From the NCBI GenBank assembly GCA_031769625.1, contig JAUIMM010000121.1, positions 13,450,001 through 13,514,000 on the forward strand: a DNA stretch of 64,000 nucleotides, read 5' to 3'. Positions 54,966-64,000 of this stretch are shown here, piece after piece. Numbering within the stretch: the first letter of the stretch is position 1; each line of letters begins with the position of its first letter. Source of the stretch: Taudactylus pleione (lineage: Eukaryota > Chordata > Amphibia > Anura > Myobatrachidae). Below the pieces are notes generated by a model. The model saw nothing but the letters and a program-made list of their open reading frames with translations, was not told where the DNA came from and did not search any database. The position numbers and the translations under genes were made by a program.

Positions 54966-55258
54966 AAAGGTGTCCATCCACTAGTAGATCAGGGAAAGAC
55001 GGTACGATTACGAAATACCATCACTCCCCTAGGGGGTGCAGTACCTACACTGAATGATTGATCATTCAGTGTAGGCACATGAATCATCCCCGAACATGGC
55101 CAATCTGTTATTATCGGCAGATTGGCCTGCATGTTCGGCAAATAATTGATGTCGGAAATGACCAGTGGGAGCACAATTTATGCATGATTAATGAGTGATT
55201 GAACAGTAATGATGGCGTTATCGTTCAATCACTCATTTATATTGGCAAGTGGATAATT
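54966..55258. mobile_element. MITE related to 4526-4820
   Basis: Ends near TAAAGGTGTCCATCCACTAG and AAGTGGATAATTTATA are loosely inverted. It contains an 18-bp hairpin TACACTGAATGATTGATCATTCAGTGTA (55052-55077; arms CACTGAATGATC/GATCATTCAGTG) and CGGCAGATTGGCCTGCATG. Confidence 0.6.
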
Positions 55259-55299
55259 TATACTCAAGGGTGAGACAGAGAATATATTGTTTACAATAT

Positions 55300-56220
55300 A
55301 GGCAGTAGCCAAAAAGTCATGTACACACAGGAGAATAACACTCAAAGATTAACCTACGGAGATAGTGAAATAACAAATACAAATCAGTGCGCAATGAACT
55401 AAAAGCGAGCTGCCAGTAAAACAAAAATAGGGAGAGTTCACCCATTTCCCTGAAATAGAATGTTGAGAAATAAAGGATTAATTAATGAAAAAGGTTTAAT
55501 TATTTAATTATTAATTCAGAAGAAGAACCCAGGAGGTTCGAAATGCATTAAGAAAGTTACTGGACTTAGTCTATTACACCTTTTTGGACCTGGTAGTCAT
55601 TTTGGAACCAGCTGGAACTTGTTGAAGCCTTTTTCATGAGACTTATGGTAACCAGAACCACTTCGTACCTATGATCACTCTCCCTTTTCAAAGGATAATT
55701 AAGGACATGTTCAAGCCCATCCATTCAATTACCAGAGAGACCATCATGTGGTGATATGCCTATTTGTTTTTATTAAATGTGAGTGCAATGTTATAACTAA
55801 ACCTTTTTTATCTGGAAGTTTGTCTGCACTATGGTTTTTTCTTTCTGTTTGTGAGCCCATACAGTTACTCCATTGAAAGTTATTGACCACCTGGACAGCT
55901 GCAAATATTTGGAAAAAGAGAAGGACATCGTGTTTTCCCTAATGTGGAACTCTATGGGACATTATTATTTTTGAGGAAAAGAATCTGAGCTCAATACTCT
56001 AAGGAAGTGGGATATCACTTTATGTAAATCCTTGATTCACCATTCTGGTTTATTATGCATGTCTCTATCAGCCTCAGCGCCTAAATGAAGAAGCCTTCAC
56101 TACTGAGATAGCTAAAAATATCCAAATCCTGATTTCTTGGATTTACTGCCTTTGTGTTCTAGGTTTGTGGATGCTACTGATATGACAATACTTCCACCAT
56201 CAGGGAATAATCTGTATAAT
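55300..56220. other. Possible pseudo-LTR remains with hammerhead-like motif
   Basis: AT-rich and non-coding. The only recognisable element is the motif at 55517-55550. Context resembles Penelope-like termini but no borders were found. Confidence 0.35.
55517..55550 (+). ncRNA. Hammerhead-like motif (degenerate)
   Basis: CAGAAGA (consensus CTGANGA, U4 replaced by A), stem GAACC-CAGGA-GGTTC, then GAAA and TGCATTA. The architecture fits but a core base is changed. Confidence 0.4.
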
Positions 56221-57545
56221 GAAAAATGGAAAAGTCTTGCCTTGTATGAAGGACGTTGAGAAGCAGCCATCTCCTCACAGGAACATTATCTAGTGTATGT
56301 TTAAACACAATTCACTTTATAGATTTTGTTTCAGACCCCAAACTACAATATGTATTAAATATGTATGTTAGGACTTTTTTATGTCTGATGTCTGTGGTAA
56401 TCAGTCTCAGGGGGAAACGTAATAGCCTGCGCATAGCTGGCTTTGGCAAGATCAGGACGAGTCTGCCCAATGCAATGATTGCCACTTTAAAACATTGGGC
56501 AGACATTGGTTAGGATCTTGCTGATGCCTGCAAGTCGCTGGCACAAGACTAAAGAGATGCCCCTTAGTGTTTGTTCCCTTTAGGAAGCTTTCATGCGCAC
56601 ATACACTAAAGCAACTAGCAACTGCTCCCACTGTGTATTAATTGTGTGGATAGCTGATAACAGCAGTTGGAGTTTGCCATTTTGCAATGAAACAGGGATG
56701 ACCAATAGGTGGTCCTGTATCGATCTTTGGCATACAGTATTTGTATTTAGTACAAAGAATAATCGTGAAAATAATATCGATCTTCTCCAGGGTCAATATT
56801 ATTTTTACTCATGACTAGGTAAAAAAAAAAAAAAAAAGGTACATGTGCATAAACAAAGAAGACACACAGGAAATACAACTTTGCCTCCAGCATTGTGATT
56901 TTTGGATCTTTCCTATTGACACATCCTGCATCCAGGATTGTTAAGTAAAAAATCACAATGCACAGTACATGATGATGGAACTTTTTGAACAATCAATCTT
57001 CAAAGCTCATCCCTACTAACAAGACTGAATTGCTGTTACTGCTTAAGAAGAAATAAGAATGAGGAAATCGTTTTGCATCTAAATGCAGCATCACTGCCTT
57101 ATTGATGCACACGTCCTGTCCTACCTGCATTCTTATGATGGTTATGGCCTTTAAGTGATGGAACATCTCTGTGGCTGAGATATGAGCAATTATTATTTTT
57201 ATTATTATTTTGCCCACTAGCTAGTGGTGCTAACATTTATTGATCTCTGTGATAATCGCTCTGTCCTGTTGCATTTAGCAATTTTCTTTCACAAATGTAT
57301 GAAGAGATCTGTGTCTGTCAGACTGTGTAAGTCATGGGGGCATAATGATCTTTGCCATTTAGTAGTGCACCAGTTCAGAACAGCATACTAGATAAAACTG
57401 CAGCACAACGCTATAGCAGCTTAAATTCATAATTTAATTTGCATAACTTTTAAGTATTTTTTATCAGTGTATGTACCAGATTTATTAGTACTATTAATGG
57501 TTCATTATTTTTGTGGACTACTGGCTATTAGTCTGAACCCATCTA
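56221..57545. other. Unclassified; hairpin and poly-A
   Basis: A perfect 12-bp stem GTCTGCCCAATG/CATTGGGCAGAC lies at 56461-56472 and 56493-56504, with GCAAGATC and GATCTTGC flanking it, suggesting a small foldback. A run of 18 A is at 56821-56838. No gene was found. Confidence 0.45.
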
Positions 57546-57755
57546 TAGTCAGGAGCTCATGGTAGAACACGGGTAACAGAGTGTCAGGAACTCAGAATTG
57601 CACACAGGTAGAAGAGTGTCATGAATTTAGGATTGCAAATGGGTACCAGAGTGTCAGGAGCTCAGGATAGCACATGGGCATCAGAAAGTCAGAAACTCAG
57701 GACAGCACATGGGAAGCAGAGTATCATGAATTCAGGATTTAACACTGAGAAAGTA
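57546..57755. repeat. Minisatellite, 35-bp unit x 6
   Basis: The GTGTCAGGA-type anchor recurs at 57546, 57581, 57616, 57651, 57686 and 57721, exactly 35 bp apart. The consensus includes CACATGGGTANCAGAGTGTC. Confidence 0.92.
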
Positions 57756-57910
57756 GACCTAGTCATGCGAAACACATTGCAGGATTATTTTAATTCCTTT
57801 TATGCTTCATTTTTGCTTATAAATAATTTTACCACTTTCCATGCTATTATCCTATTTTTCTATAACTCATTTTTATTGCGATACTTTTATTATCACCTTT
57901 GAAAAAATAA

Positions 57911-58193
57911 GATTTTTACTCACCGTAAAATCTCTTCCTTGGAGTCCACCTGGGGAATGCCTTAAATCTGGGTTATGTATAGTGGTGGGTGGAGTCAGAC
58001 ACTAGCTAATTGAAAACTGGCTTCCACCTCCTATATAACCCCTCCCTTTCCACCATCAAAGCTGGAGGAGAGCCACGGAAAGAGCTGATAAACCAGAGAC
58101 CAACAGGAGTCCAGTATGAAAACCAAAAAAAGGAGGGACCTTGGCATCCCCCAGATGGACTCCAAAGAAGAGATTTTACGGTGAGTAAAAATC
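57911..58193. repeat. DIRS terminal inverted/complementary repeats
   Basis: GATTTTTACTCACCGTAAAA (57911-57948 arm) is mirrored at 58156-58193 with one mismatch over 38 bp. DIRS elements use such complementary ends to form circular DNA intermediates. Confidence 0.82.
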
Positions 58194-58570
58194 AACATTT
58201 CTTTTATCATCCATCTGGGGGATGCCTTACATCTGGGTGATATACCAAAGCAAGCCAATTAAGGGAGAAGTGACTGCTGTAAGAATTTTCCACTTAACAC
58301 TGGCATCCCTTGCACCGAATGTATGGAAGCGGTACAATTTTGTGAAAGTGTTTACGGATGACCAGGTTTGAGGCTGGAACCATCAAATTTGAGGACAAAT
58401 ATGCCTTCCTAATGGCAGAAGTGACCCATCTAGTGATGGACCCTTTTGAGGAAGGCCAGCCTCTTTTTGGTGCATCGATCAACACCAACAGGGAATTCGT
58501 ATGCCTCAAAGATGAAGTATGGTCCAGGTAAATGCATTACGCATGTACCACATCCAACAGTGCTAAGGCA

Positions 58571-59110
58571 CTAGTCACTGAATTCTGGTAAAAAAAAAAA
58601 ATGGAAGGACAATATCTTAATGAGGAAAGCCGACACCACCTTTGGCAAAAAAGAAGGTATAGTGCATAACACTACCCTATCCTCATGAAAAATAATAAGC
58701 AGAGCTTTACAGGAAAGAGCCGCTAATTCAGACACCCATCTGGCCGACGCAATGGCCAAAAGGAAAACAACCTTCAGAGTGAGATATTGCAATTTTACAG
58801 AGTCCAAAGGCTCGAATGGTGACTTTTGGAGAACCTCCAAAACTGTATTCAAGTCCCAAGGAGGAATTGATGGGACATAAGGAGACTGTATGTGAAGAGC
58901 CTCCTGCAAGAAGGTCTGAACTTTTGAATAATGGTCAATTTCCTTTGAAACAGGATCGATAAAGCAGAAATTTGTCCCTTAAGAGAGGACAATTTCAGAC
59001 CCTTAACCAACCCCTCTTGCAGAATAGACAATAGGAAAGACAATCTGAATTTTTCCAGTTTGAACTTGTGTTGTTCACACCAAGAAATATATATCTTCCA
59101 TATCCGATGA
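58571..59110 (-). pseudogene. DIRS tyrosine recombinase
   Basis: Open pieces 58849-59043 and 58571-58909 carry the N-terminal helical region (ISALSILFQRKL) and the start of the catalytic domain: PPWDLNTVLEVLQKSPFEPL, then LTLKVVFLLAIASARWVSELAAL. In DIRS the motif is S-x-R-R-V-S-E-L; here the catalytic Arg position reads RW, so one Arg is lost. The C-terminal H-x-x-R and Tyr are not visible. The enzyme would integrate the circular DNA without target duplication. Confidence 0.82.
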
Positions 59111-59435
59111 TAGATCTGGGAAGTAACTTATTTACAAGCCTGTATCATGGTTTTCACCGCAGACTCTGAAAACTCCTTGGCCTTCAGAATTTTGGATTCA
59201 AGAACCATGCCATCAAAGCCAAGTGATGCAAATTGGGGTAACAGCATGGACCCTAAAGCAATAGATCTGGATGCAAAGGCAGACTATATGGAACGTCTGC
59301 CAACATGTTCTGAAGAACTGTGTACCAATGACGGTGTGGCCAGTCTGGAACCACCAGAATGACCAGCCATGCCACCTGTCGGTAAAAATACCAGGGGAGG
59401 AAAGATGTACCCCAGCTGGAACCCTCAAGGGGCTG

Positions 59436-60811
59436 TCATGGCATCCACCAGAGATGCCTGAGGATCCTAGACCAAGATCCATACCTTTGAAGCTTCTTGT
59501 TGAGACGAGAAGCCATTAGATCTATGTCTGGAGATCCCCATCTGGCAGCTATTTCTGCAAATACCTCCTGGTGTAATTCCCATTCTCCTCGGTGCACACT
59601 GTAGAGATTTAAGAAGTCCGCCTCCCAGTTGTCCACCCCTGGAATGTAAACTGCTGAAATAGCTGGAATCCAATTTTCTGCCCATTGAAGGATGTGGGGA
59701 AACCTGAACATCTTACTGTGTTAATCTGAACATCTGACAGTTTAATCAAGGGTCTGGTTTCACCCATCGATGAAGCAATTGGTTCTGTAGAGGTTGGGCA
59801 TGAAATCTGGCTAAAGGAACAGCTTCGAATGAAGCTACCATTTTCCCCAATACCTACATAGCCCTTAGAACCGAGATATGAGAAATTTGTAAAATTGTAC
59901 TTATTCTGGATTGAAGATCCTGGATTTTTGCCTGCGGAAGAAACACTCTGTGACACTGGGTGTCGAAGAGAAGATCCAAAAATACCATCTTCTGAGCTGG
60001 AATAAAATTTGATTCGGGAAAGTTGATGATCCAGCCGAATCTCTGGAGCATACCTATTGTAATCTGAATATATTGTTGCAATAGAGCTATTGAGGGAGCT
60101 CTTAGCAACATATCGTCCAGATAACCCAACACATCTATCCCCCCTCTCCTGAGTAGGGATAGCATGTGTGCCATAACCTTTGTAAATACTCTGGGGGCTG
60201 TGGCCAAACCAAATGGCAGGGCCTGAAACTTAAAATGCAGATGCCCCGCTGCAAACCGCAGAAGATGTTGGTGACCTTTCCATATAGGAATATGGAGGTA
60301 GGCATCCTTGATATCTATGGAGGCCAGAAATTCTTCTTCCTCCATAGAACAAATGACTGACCTTACTGACTCCATCTTGAATTTCTCCAAGTGAAGATAA
60401 GCATTTAACCCCCCTGAGGTTGAGAATGGGTCTGAATGACCAGTATGGTTTGTCTACTAGGAAAAGATTGGAGTAGAACTGAAGAATTACTCCAGAGTCA
60501 GAAAGTGGAGAAGTTGCCTGCATGAGAGCCGCCTTTCTGCAACCATCCACAGGGAAGGGAGTGGAAAGAATCTTTTTGGAACAGGCCTCTCCACATCCAA
60601 AATGTAAGCTCTGGTTTCTATTCAACTTACCCAATAATCCGTATTGGAAAGAATCCAATTTTCCCGGAACTTGAGTAAGTGACCTCCCACCAGAGGATGG
60701 GATCCAGTCTCGTGACAGCCATGTGGATCTACCGGTACATGCTGGCTTAGCAGCAGGCCGACTGGTGCTGGGGCCACACCGTCCCCTAAAGGCCCCCCTT
60801 CGGGGACCCAT
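59436..60811 (-). pseudogene. DIRS reverse transcriptase and RNase H
   Basis: The RT start (VGGHLLKFRENW, about 60640-60700) is followed by FYSNLFLVDKPYWSFRPILN (near 60440). The palm (59854-60390) has ASIDIKDAYLHIPI, ALPFGLATAPRVFTK and the catalytic GYLDDMLL. RNase H end motifs (SAVYIPGVDNWEADFL and DIDLMASRLN, 59436-59711) follow. Frame breaks lie near 60380 and 59870-59720. Confidence 0.88.
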
Positions 60812-60839
60812 ATACGCACCTCGGAACCTCGGAAAGCCT

Positions 60840-61065
60840 AAAAGCTTCCTCTGCCTTCATTCTGAAATGAACGAAACCTAGGATTTTTTGTTTTAGGTGT
60901 ATTTACAGGAAGGTAAGAACTTTTTCCTCCTGTAACCTGATATATAAATTTGGTTAACTCAGGACCAAACAAAGAACTTCCTTCAAAAGGCAATGCCTCT
61001 AAAGCATGTTTTGATTCTATGTCTGCCTTCCATGTTTTAAGCCATAGCGAACGCCTGGCAGAAAC
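60840..61065 (-). pseudogene. gag: DIRS gag C-terminal fragment
   Basis: Minus-strand reading gives SARRSLWLKTWKADIESKHA, then LPFEGSSLFGPELTKFI, the conserved end of vertebrate DIRS gag proteins. It is truncated at 61065, where another element begins. Confidence 0.7.
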
Positions 61066-61413
61066 AGCTAAGGGCCATATTCAAATCCCAGCAAAAAGTC
61101 CTGTACTTTTCGCATGCAGTGCTTTTCGACCACTTTGCTGGTTTTCAATGTGGAAAAGTATCACGCGTGTGCCCGCTTTCCACCATATTCAATTAGAAAT
61201 CGGCTAAAATGGGAGCCGGCCAAATTATGATATGCAAAAAGTACTGTCAGATTTGGGGAAATTAGCATGACACCCCCAAAAGATGGTCTGACATTGGGGA
61301 TCACTGTAGATACCCCCGAATAGCCCTACTGAAGGTATTTGGGGTACTTAAATGCTCTCAATAGCTTCTATTTCACGTCTTTGCAGAAGTGGTGAAGAAT
61401 AGCATTTACCAGG
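61066..61413. mobile_element. Candidate MITE with AGGGCCATATTCAAAT end, truncated
   Basis: The left end GGGCCATATTCAAATCCCAG resembles Harbinger-like starts in this window. The interior has a GCATGCAGTGCTTTTCGACC segment. The right end is not seen because the duplicated block starts at 61414. Confidence 0.4.
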
Positions 61414-61759
61414 GTGTTAGACCGTTTCCCAGAATTGGTAGTTTTGATAAGGATGTATTAGATAATGTCCGGGATCACATCAGTTTGATGCACTCCCGAG
61501 AGAAAAAGGTCAAATATTTTGAAGTTTAAAATTGTGGCAGGATGAAGGGGATGCGTGGCTTAAAAATGTGCAAGCGACGCAAACTAGCGTTCCGAGCGCC
61601 TTGTCAGAAAATACATCTGCAAAGTTAAATTGCAATATGGGCGAGCCGCAAAATGGCGTGCACGTGCGGCAAGGTAGCGTTGTGGAGAGTATTGCCAGCA
61701 GTTCACGCTCACCTCCCCCACCTTATGTGGATGGAGGTGTAAGTACAGTTACCAAAAAT

Positions 61760-62349
61760 GGAATTGGTATGAAATACCGTCGGCCACATGGCCGGCGGTT
61801 CGATTCCCGTCAGCGGCAGCCCGACAGAAGCAGAGTGCGACGCAGCGGAAGCCCGACAGCGCTGGAAATCCCGATCGTGGATAGGTAAGTATCCACTAAC
61901 CTAACCCCCCTAACCCTAACCTCCTTAGGGGTGCCTAACCCTAACTTCCTCCCCAAGTGCCTAACCCTAATCCCCCCTCTAAGTGCCTAACCCTAACCAC
62001 CCCCTTCCCTGCTGCCTAAACCTAAGTCCCCCGGGGGGTGCCTAACCCTAAGTCCCCCCCGGGGGTGCCTAACCCCAACCCTCCCTCCCCCTAGCCTAAC
62101 CCTAACCCTCCCGGGGGGGTGCCTAACCCTAAGTCCCCCCCAGGAGCCCTAAACCTAACCCTCCCCCCCGCTGCTGTCCGCTCGCGGCGCCAGGCATCAC
62201 TACGATCGTGATGCCAGACGCCGGTCTCCCGGCATCGGGGAAATGCGGGCGTCTACATCTAAATGCCCGGCATTTCACCTTTGCCGGGATAAGACAGTTG
62301 GGAAGCCGGCTGCTGGTATTTAGGCAGTCGGCTTCCCGATTACCCTCCT
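61760..62349. mobile_element. Telomere-like insertion, second copy
   Basis: Same insertion as at 44215-44804 at the same gag position, so it was copied with the host sequence. Confidence 0.8.
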
Positions 62350-62380
62350 CAAAAATACCCATAAAAATGTAACAAGCAAT

Positions 62381-63331
62381 TTGTACCCTCTCTTAAGCAA
62401 CCATAAAGAAAATGTTTATGATGTGGATGATGAGTCTATTGTAATGTCTGCCATTTCCCATGCTGTGCAAATGATAGATGCTGCATCACCACAATCATGG
62501 GTGGTGCCGCCATCTCCATCGGTAACAGCAAGGGAAGTGTTAACACACTCTGCACCCATAGAGGAAGTTGATAATACCATACGTAGCAGCAGCAGATTAA
62601 ACCCCCAGCTAGGTAACCAGGTCAGAGGTAGCAACACTACCGGTTTGCATACCATTCGGACGATAACTGTTCCGAATGGACATGCAGATGCGAACAGTGT
62701 AGTGCCCACGAGGGAAGTAGTAATGCATTGTCCCTGGACAAGAGCAGAACTAAATTCCATCATATATGATTTCCCCGATCCCAAAAAGGAACTAGCCAAA
62801 TGTCAAAGATTTTTGAGAAATTTGGGTAGTTCTCATGAGCCAACTAATAAAGATTGGCGTGTGGTGTTAAGGGCCTGTCTGCCACGCAATACCGACGTGA
62901 CAGAATTTATCATGGATTGTGTATTGGATGGTGACATTCCCTTAACAGACCAAGTAAACCAAGGTAACATTTCCCGTATTGTAACTCAATTAGGTATATA
63001 TTTTCCAGTAGTAGATAACTGGAACAAAATTTTCACAATTAAGCAAAAGGAGAGTGAATCTGCAGAGGATTATTGCGATCGGGCTCTGCAGGCTATCACC
63101 CAGTACACTGGGATAGAAGATATTAAAGATAGCACTCACTACAGGGGAATGATAGTCACGGTACTCATGGACGGTCTGAGAGACGACTTAAAGACTCGGG
63201 CTCAGGCCTCACAGCCTGGCTGGAGGGGACTTACAAAAGATAACCTCATACAGTCTGCCATAGAACATGATAAAAATATCACAAAGAAGAGAGAGACCCA
63301 GAGTGAAAAACTAATGGCTGTCAGTATCTAA
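62381..63331 (+). pseudogene. gag: ERV gag capsid, duplicated fragment
   Basis: A 316-residue open frame identical to 44836-45786 (CPWTRAELNSI, ESAEDYCDRALQ, QPGWRGLTKDNL). It lacks matrix and nucleocapsid and ends at the same stop. There is no promoter context, so it is a duplicated fragment and not a domesticated gene on present evidence. Confidence 0.88.
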
Positions 63332-63336
63332 GCTGA

Positions 63337-64000
63337 CACCCCATATGTCCTGTCTAACAGCAGATGTCTATATCTTACTTCTATCTCCATGCATAGGAAG
63401 ATCTCCGCTCACACGGTGTTCAATGCATCAGTATAACACCCTGCAGCAGCCATTTCTCCCGAGCACAAGTGGAGAGACTATCATCTTTTGTTCAATTATT
63501 CCAATATCCACTACAACTTGAACTATATCTAGCAGAAAATCAGGAGGGGATGTGTATCCACCAATGAATATATATGGTTTACATTCAGGAATCCGTTTGT
63601 TTACAATGGGTGATCACCTAGTTATGTATGCACTAATTGCTCAATTGTCTATCCAACCTTGATTTAGATTTATCTAATAACTGATCACTGCATTCTAATT
63701 ATATTCATATGACTTACCTGTTTAACAAACCTGTGCTCGTGTACCAAGGTATCAGTTCTTGCACTATCAGAGGACATTATTTCATGTTTCCAGAATAATT
63801 GAGAAGGAACTTTATGTCTATTGTGTCTGCTCTAATAATGAGACTTATAACTATGTTATTACATTCCCACCTGATGATGATATGTATGGATTTGATCTAA
63901 GAATAACATAGTGGGTTTCACTCTGAATTTCAGGGGACGTAGTCAACAGCCGCCTATATTTACACTGAAGGGTATATATTTGTGAAAATTATCTATCCCT
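63337..64000. repeat. Duplicate of foldback arm (50881-51544)
   Basis: 664 bp that look identical to the inner part of the right arm of the palindromic element, joined directly to the gag duplicate at a CT microhomology. It continues past the window end. Confidence 0.92.

Larger units (their letters stand above)
57908..61065 (-). mobile_element. DIRS-like (tyrosine recombinase) retrotransposon
   Basis: Minus-strand order: gag (about 60840-61065), RT and RNase H (59436-60811), tyrosine recombinase (58571-59110), then non-coding terminal sequence with complementary repeats (57911-58193). This is the DIRS1 order with no integrase or LTRs. The gag end is truncated at 61065. Multiple frame breaks make it inactive. 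Confidence 0.88.
61414..63334 (+). repeat. Duplicate of ERV-C gag region (43869-45789)
   Basis: Equal length (1921 bp) and only two differences noticed by eye (61802 G for A, 62161 C for A). It contains the matrix end, the telomere-like insertion (61760-62349) and the capsid. No LTR or leader accompanies it. Confidence 0.93.

Noticed and set aside
57546..57755. CRISPR-like array
   Set aside because: Units are contiguous tandem copies with no unique spacers, in vertebrate DNA.
62381..63331. Domesticated gag gene
   Set aside because: The open frame is intact but identical to the ERV-C fragment, with no start context, promoter or divergence suggesting selection.

Overview
The window is vertebrate nuclear DNA and consists almost entirely of nested transposable elements. 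I recognise no host protein-coding gene, rRNA or tRNA. The mix of element types (DIRS-type tyrosine-recombinase elements, Penelope-like elements with GIY-YIG nucleases, a Gmr1-like gypsy element, L1, hAT, Harbinger-like and Tigger-like elements, and large endogenous retroviruses) fits a large amphibian genome, most likely a frog. That is an inference from element content; a fish or salamander is not excluded.

Layout. At 0.2-3.2 kb lies a complete hAT remnant with an 8-bp target duplication, its transposase replaced by two minisatellites. At 3.2-11.8 kb there are small DNA transposons, an L1 fragment split by a Tigger-like MITE, a large minisatellite (7.75-8.48 kb), a Harbinger-like MITE and a foldback with a hammerhead-like core. 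At 11.8-17.3 kb sits a complete minus-strand gypsy-group LTR element whose integrase precedes the reverse transcriptase (Gmr1-like order); it splits a TA microsatellite. At 17.35-23.3 kb lies a Penelope-like array: pseudo-LTR, minus-strand RT and GIY-YIG ORF, pseudo-LTR, then an inverted 5'-truncated copy.

From 26.28 to 53.62 kb one old class-I-like provirus (ERV-A) with a matching 4-bp target duplication hosts at least six later insertions. These are a young LTR element with 2-kb LTRs and a zinc-knuckle-only gene (inside the 5' LTR), three Harbinger-like MITEs (two in gag, one in pol), a second, internally deleted provirus ERV-C (in env), and a 2.3-kb palindromic element (at the end of env). 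Most insertion points can be defined exactly from target duplications or from comparison with the other provirus.

At 53.6-61.4 kb are a possible LINE tail, a solo LTR, a MITE, a 35-bp minisatellite and a minus-strand DIRS-like element. The last 2.6 kb (61.41-64.0 kb) is a near-identical copy of two separate pieces of the ERV-A/ERV-C locus joined together, which is either a rearranged duplication or an assembly artefact.

The proteins present belong to retroelement life cycles: capsid and nucleocapsid, protease, RT, RNase H, integrase, envelope, GIY-YIG nuclease, tyrosine recombinase and hAT transposase. Nearly all are broken. The exception is the zinc-knuckle reading frame at 28.3-30.0 kb, which is open apart from one in-frame TAG.
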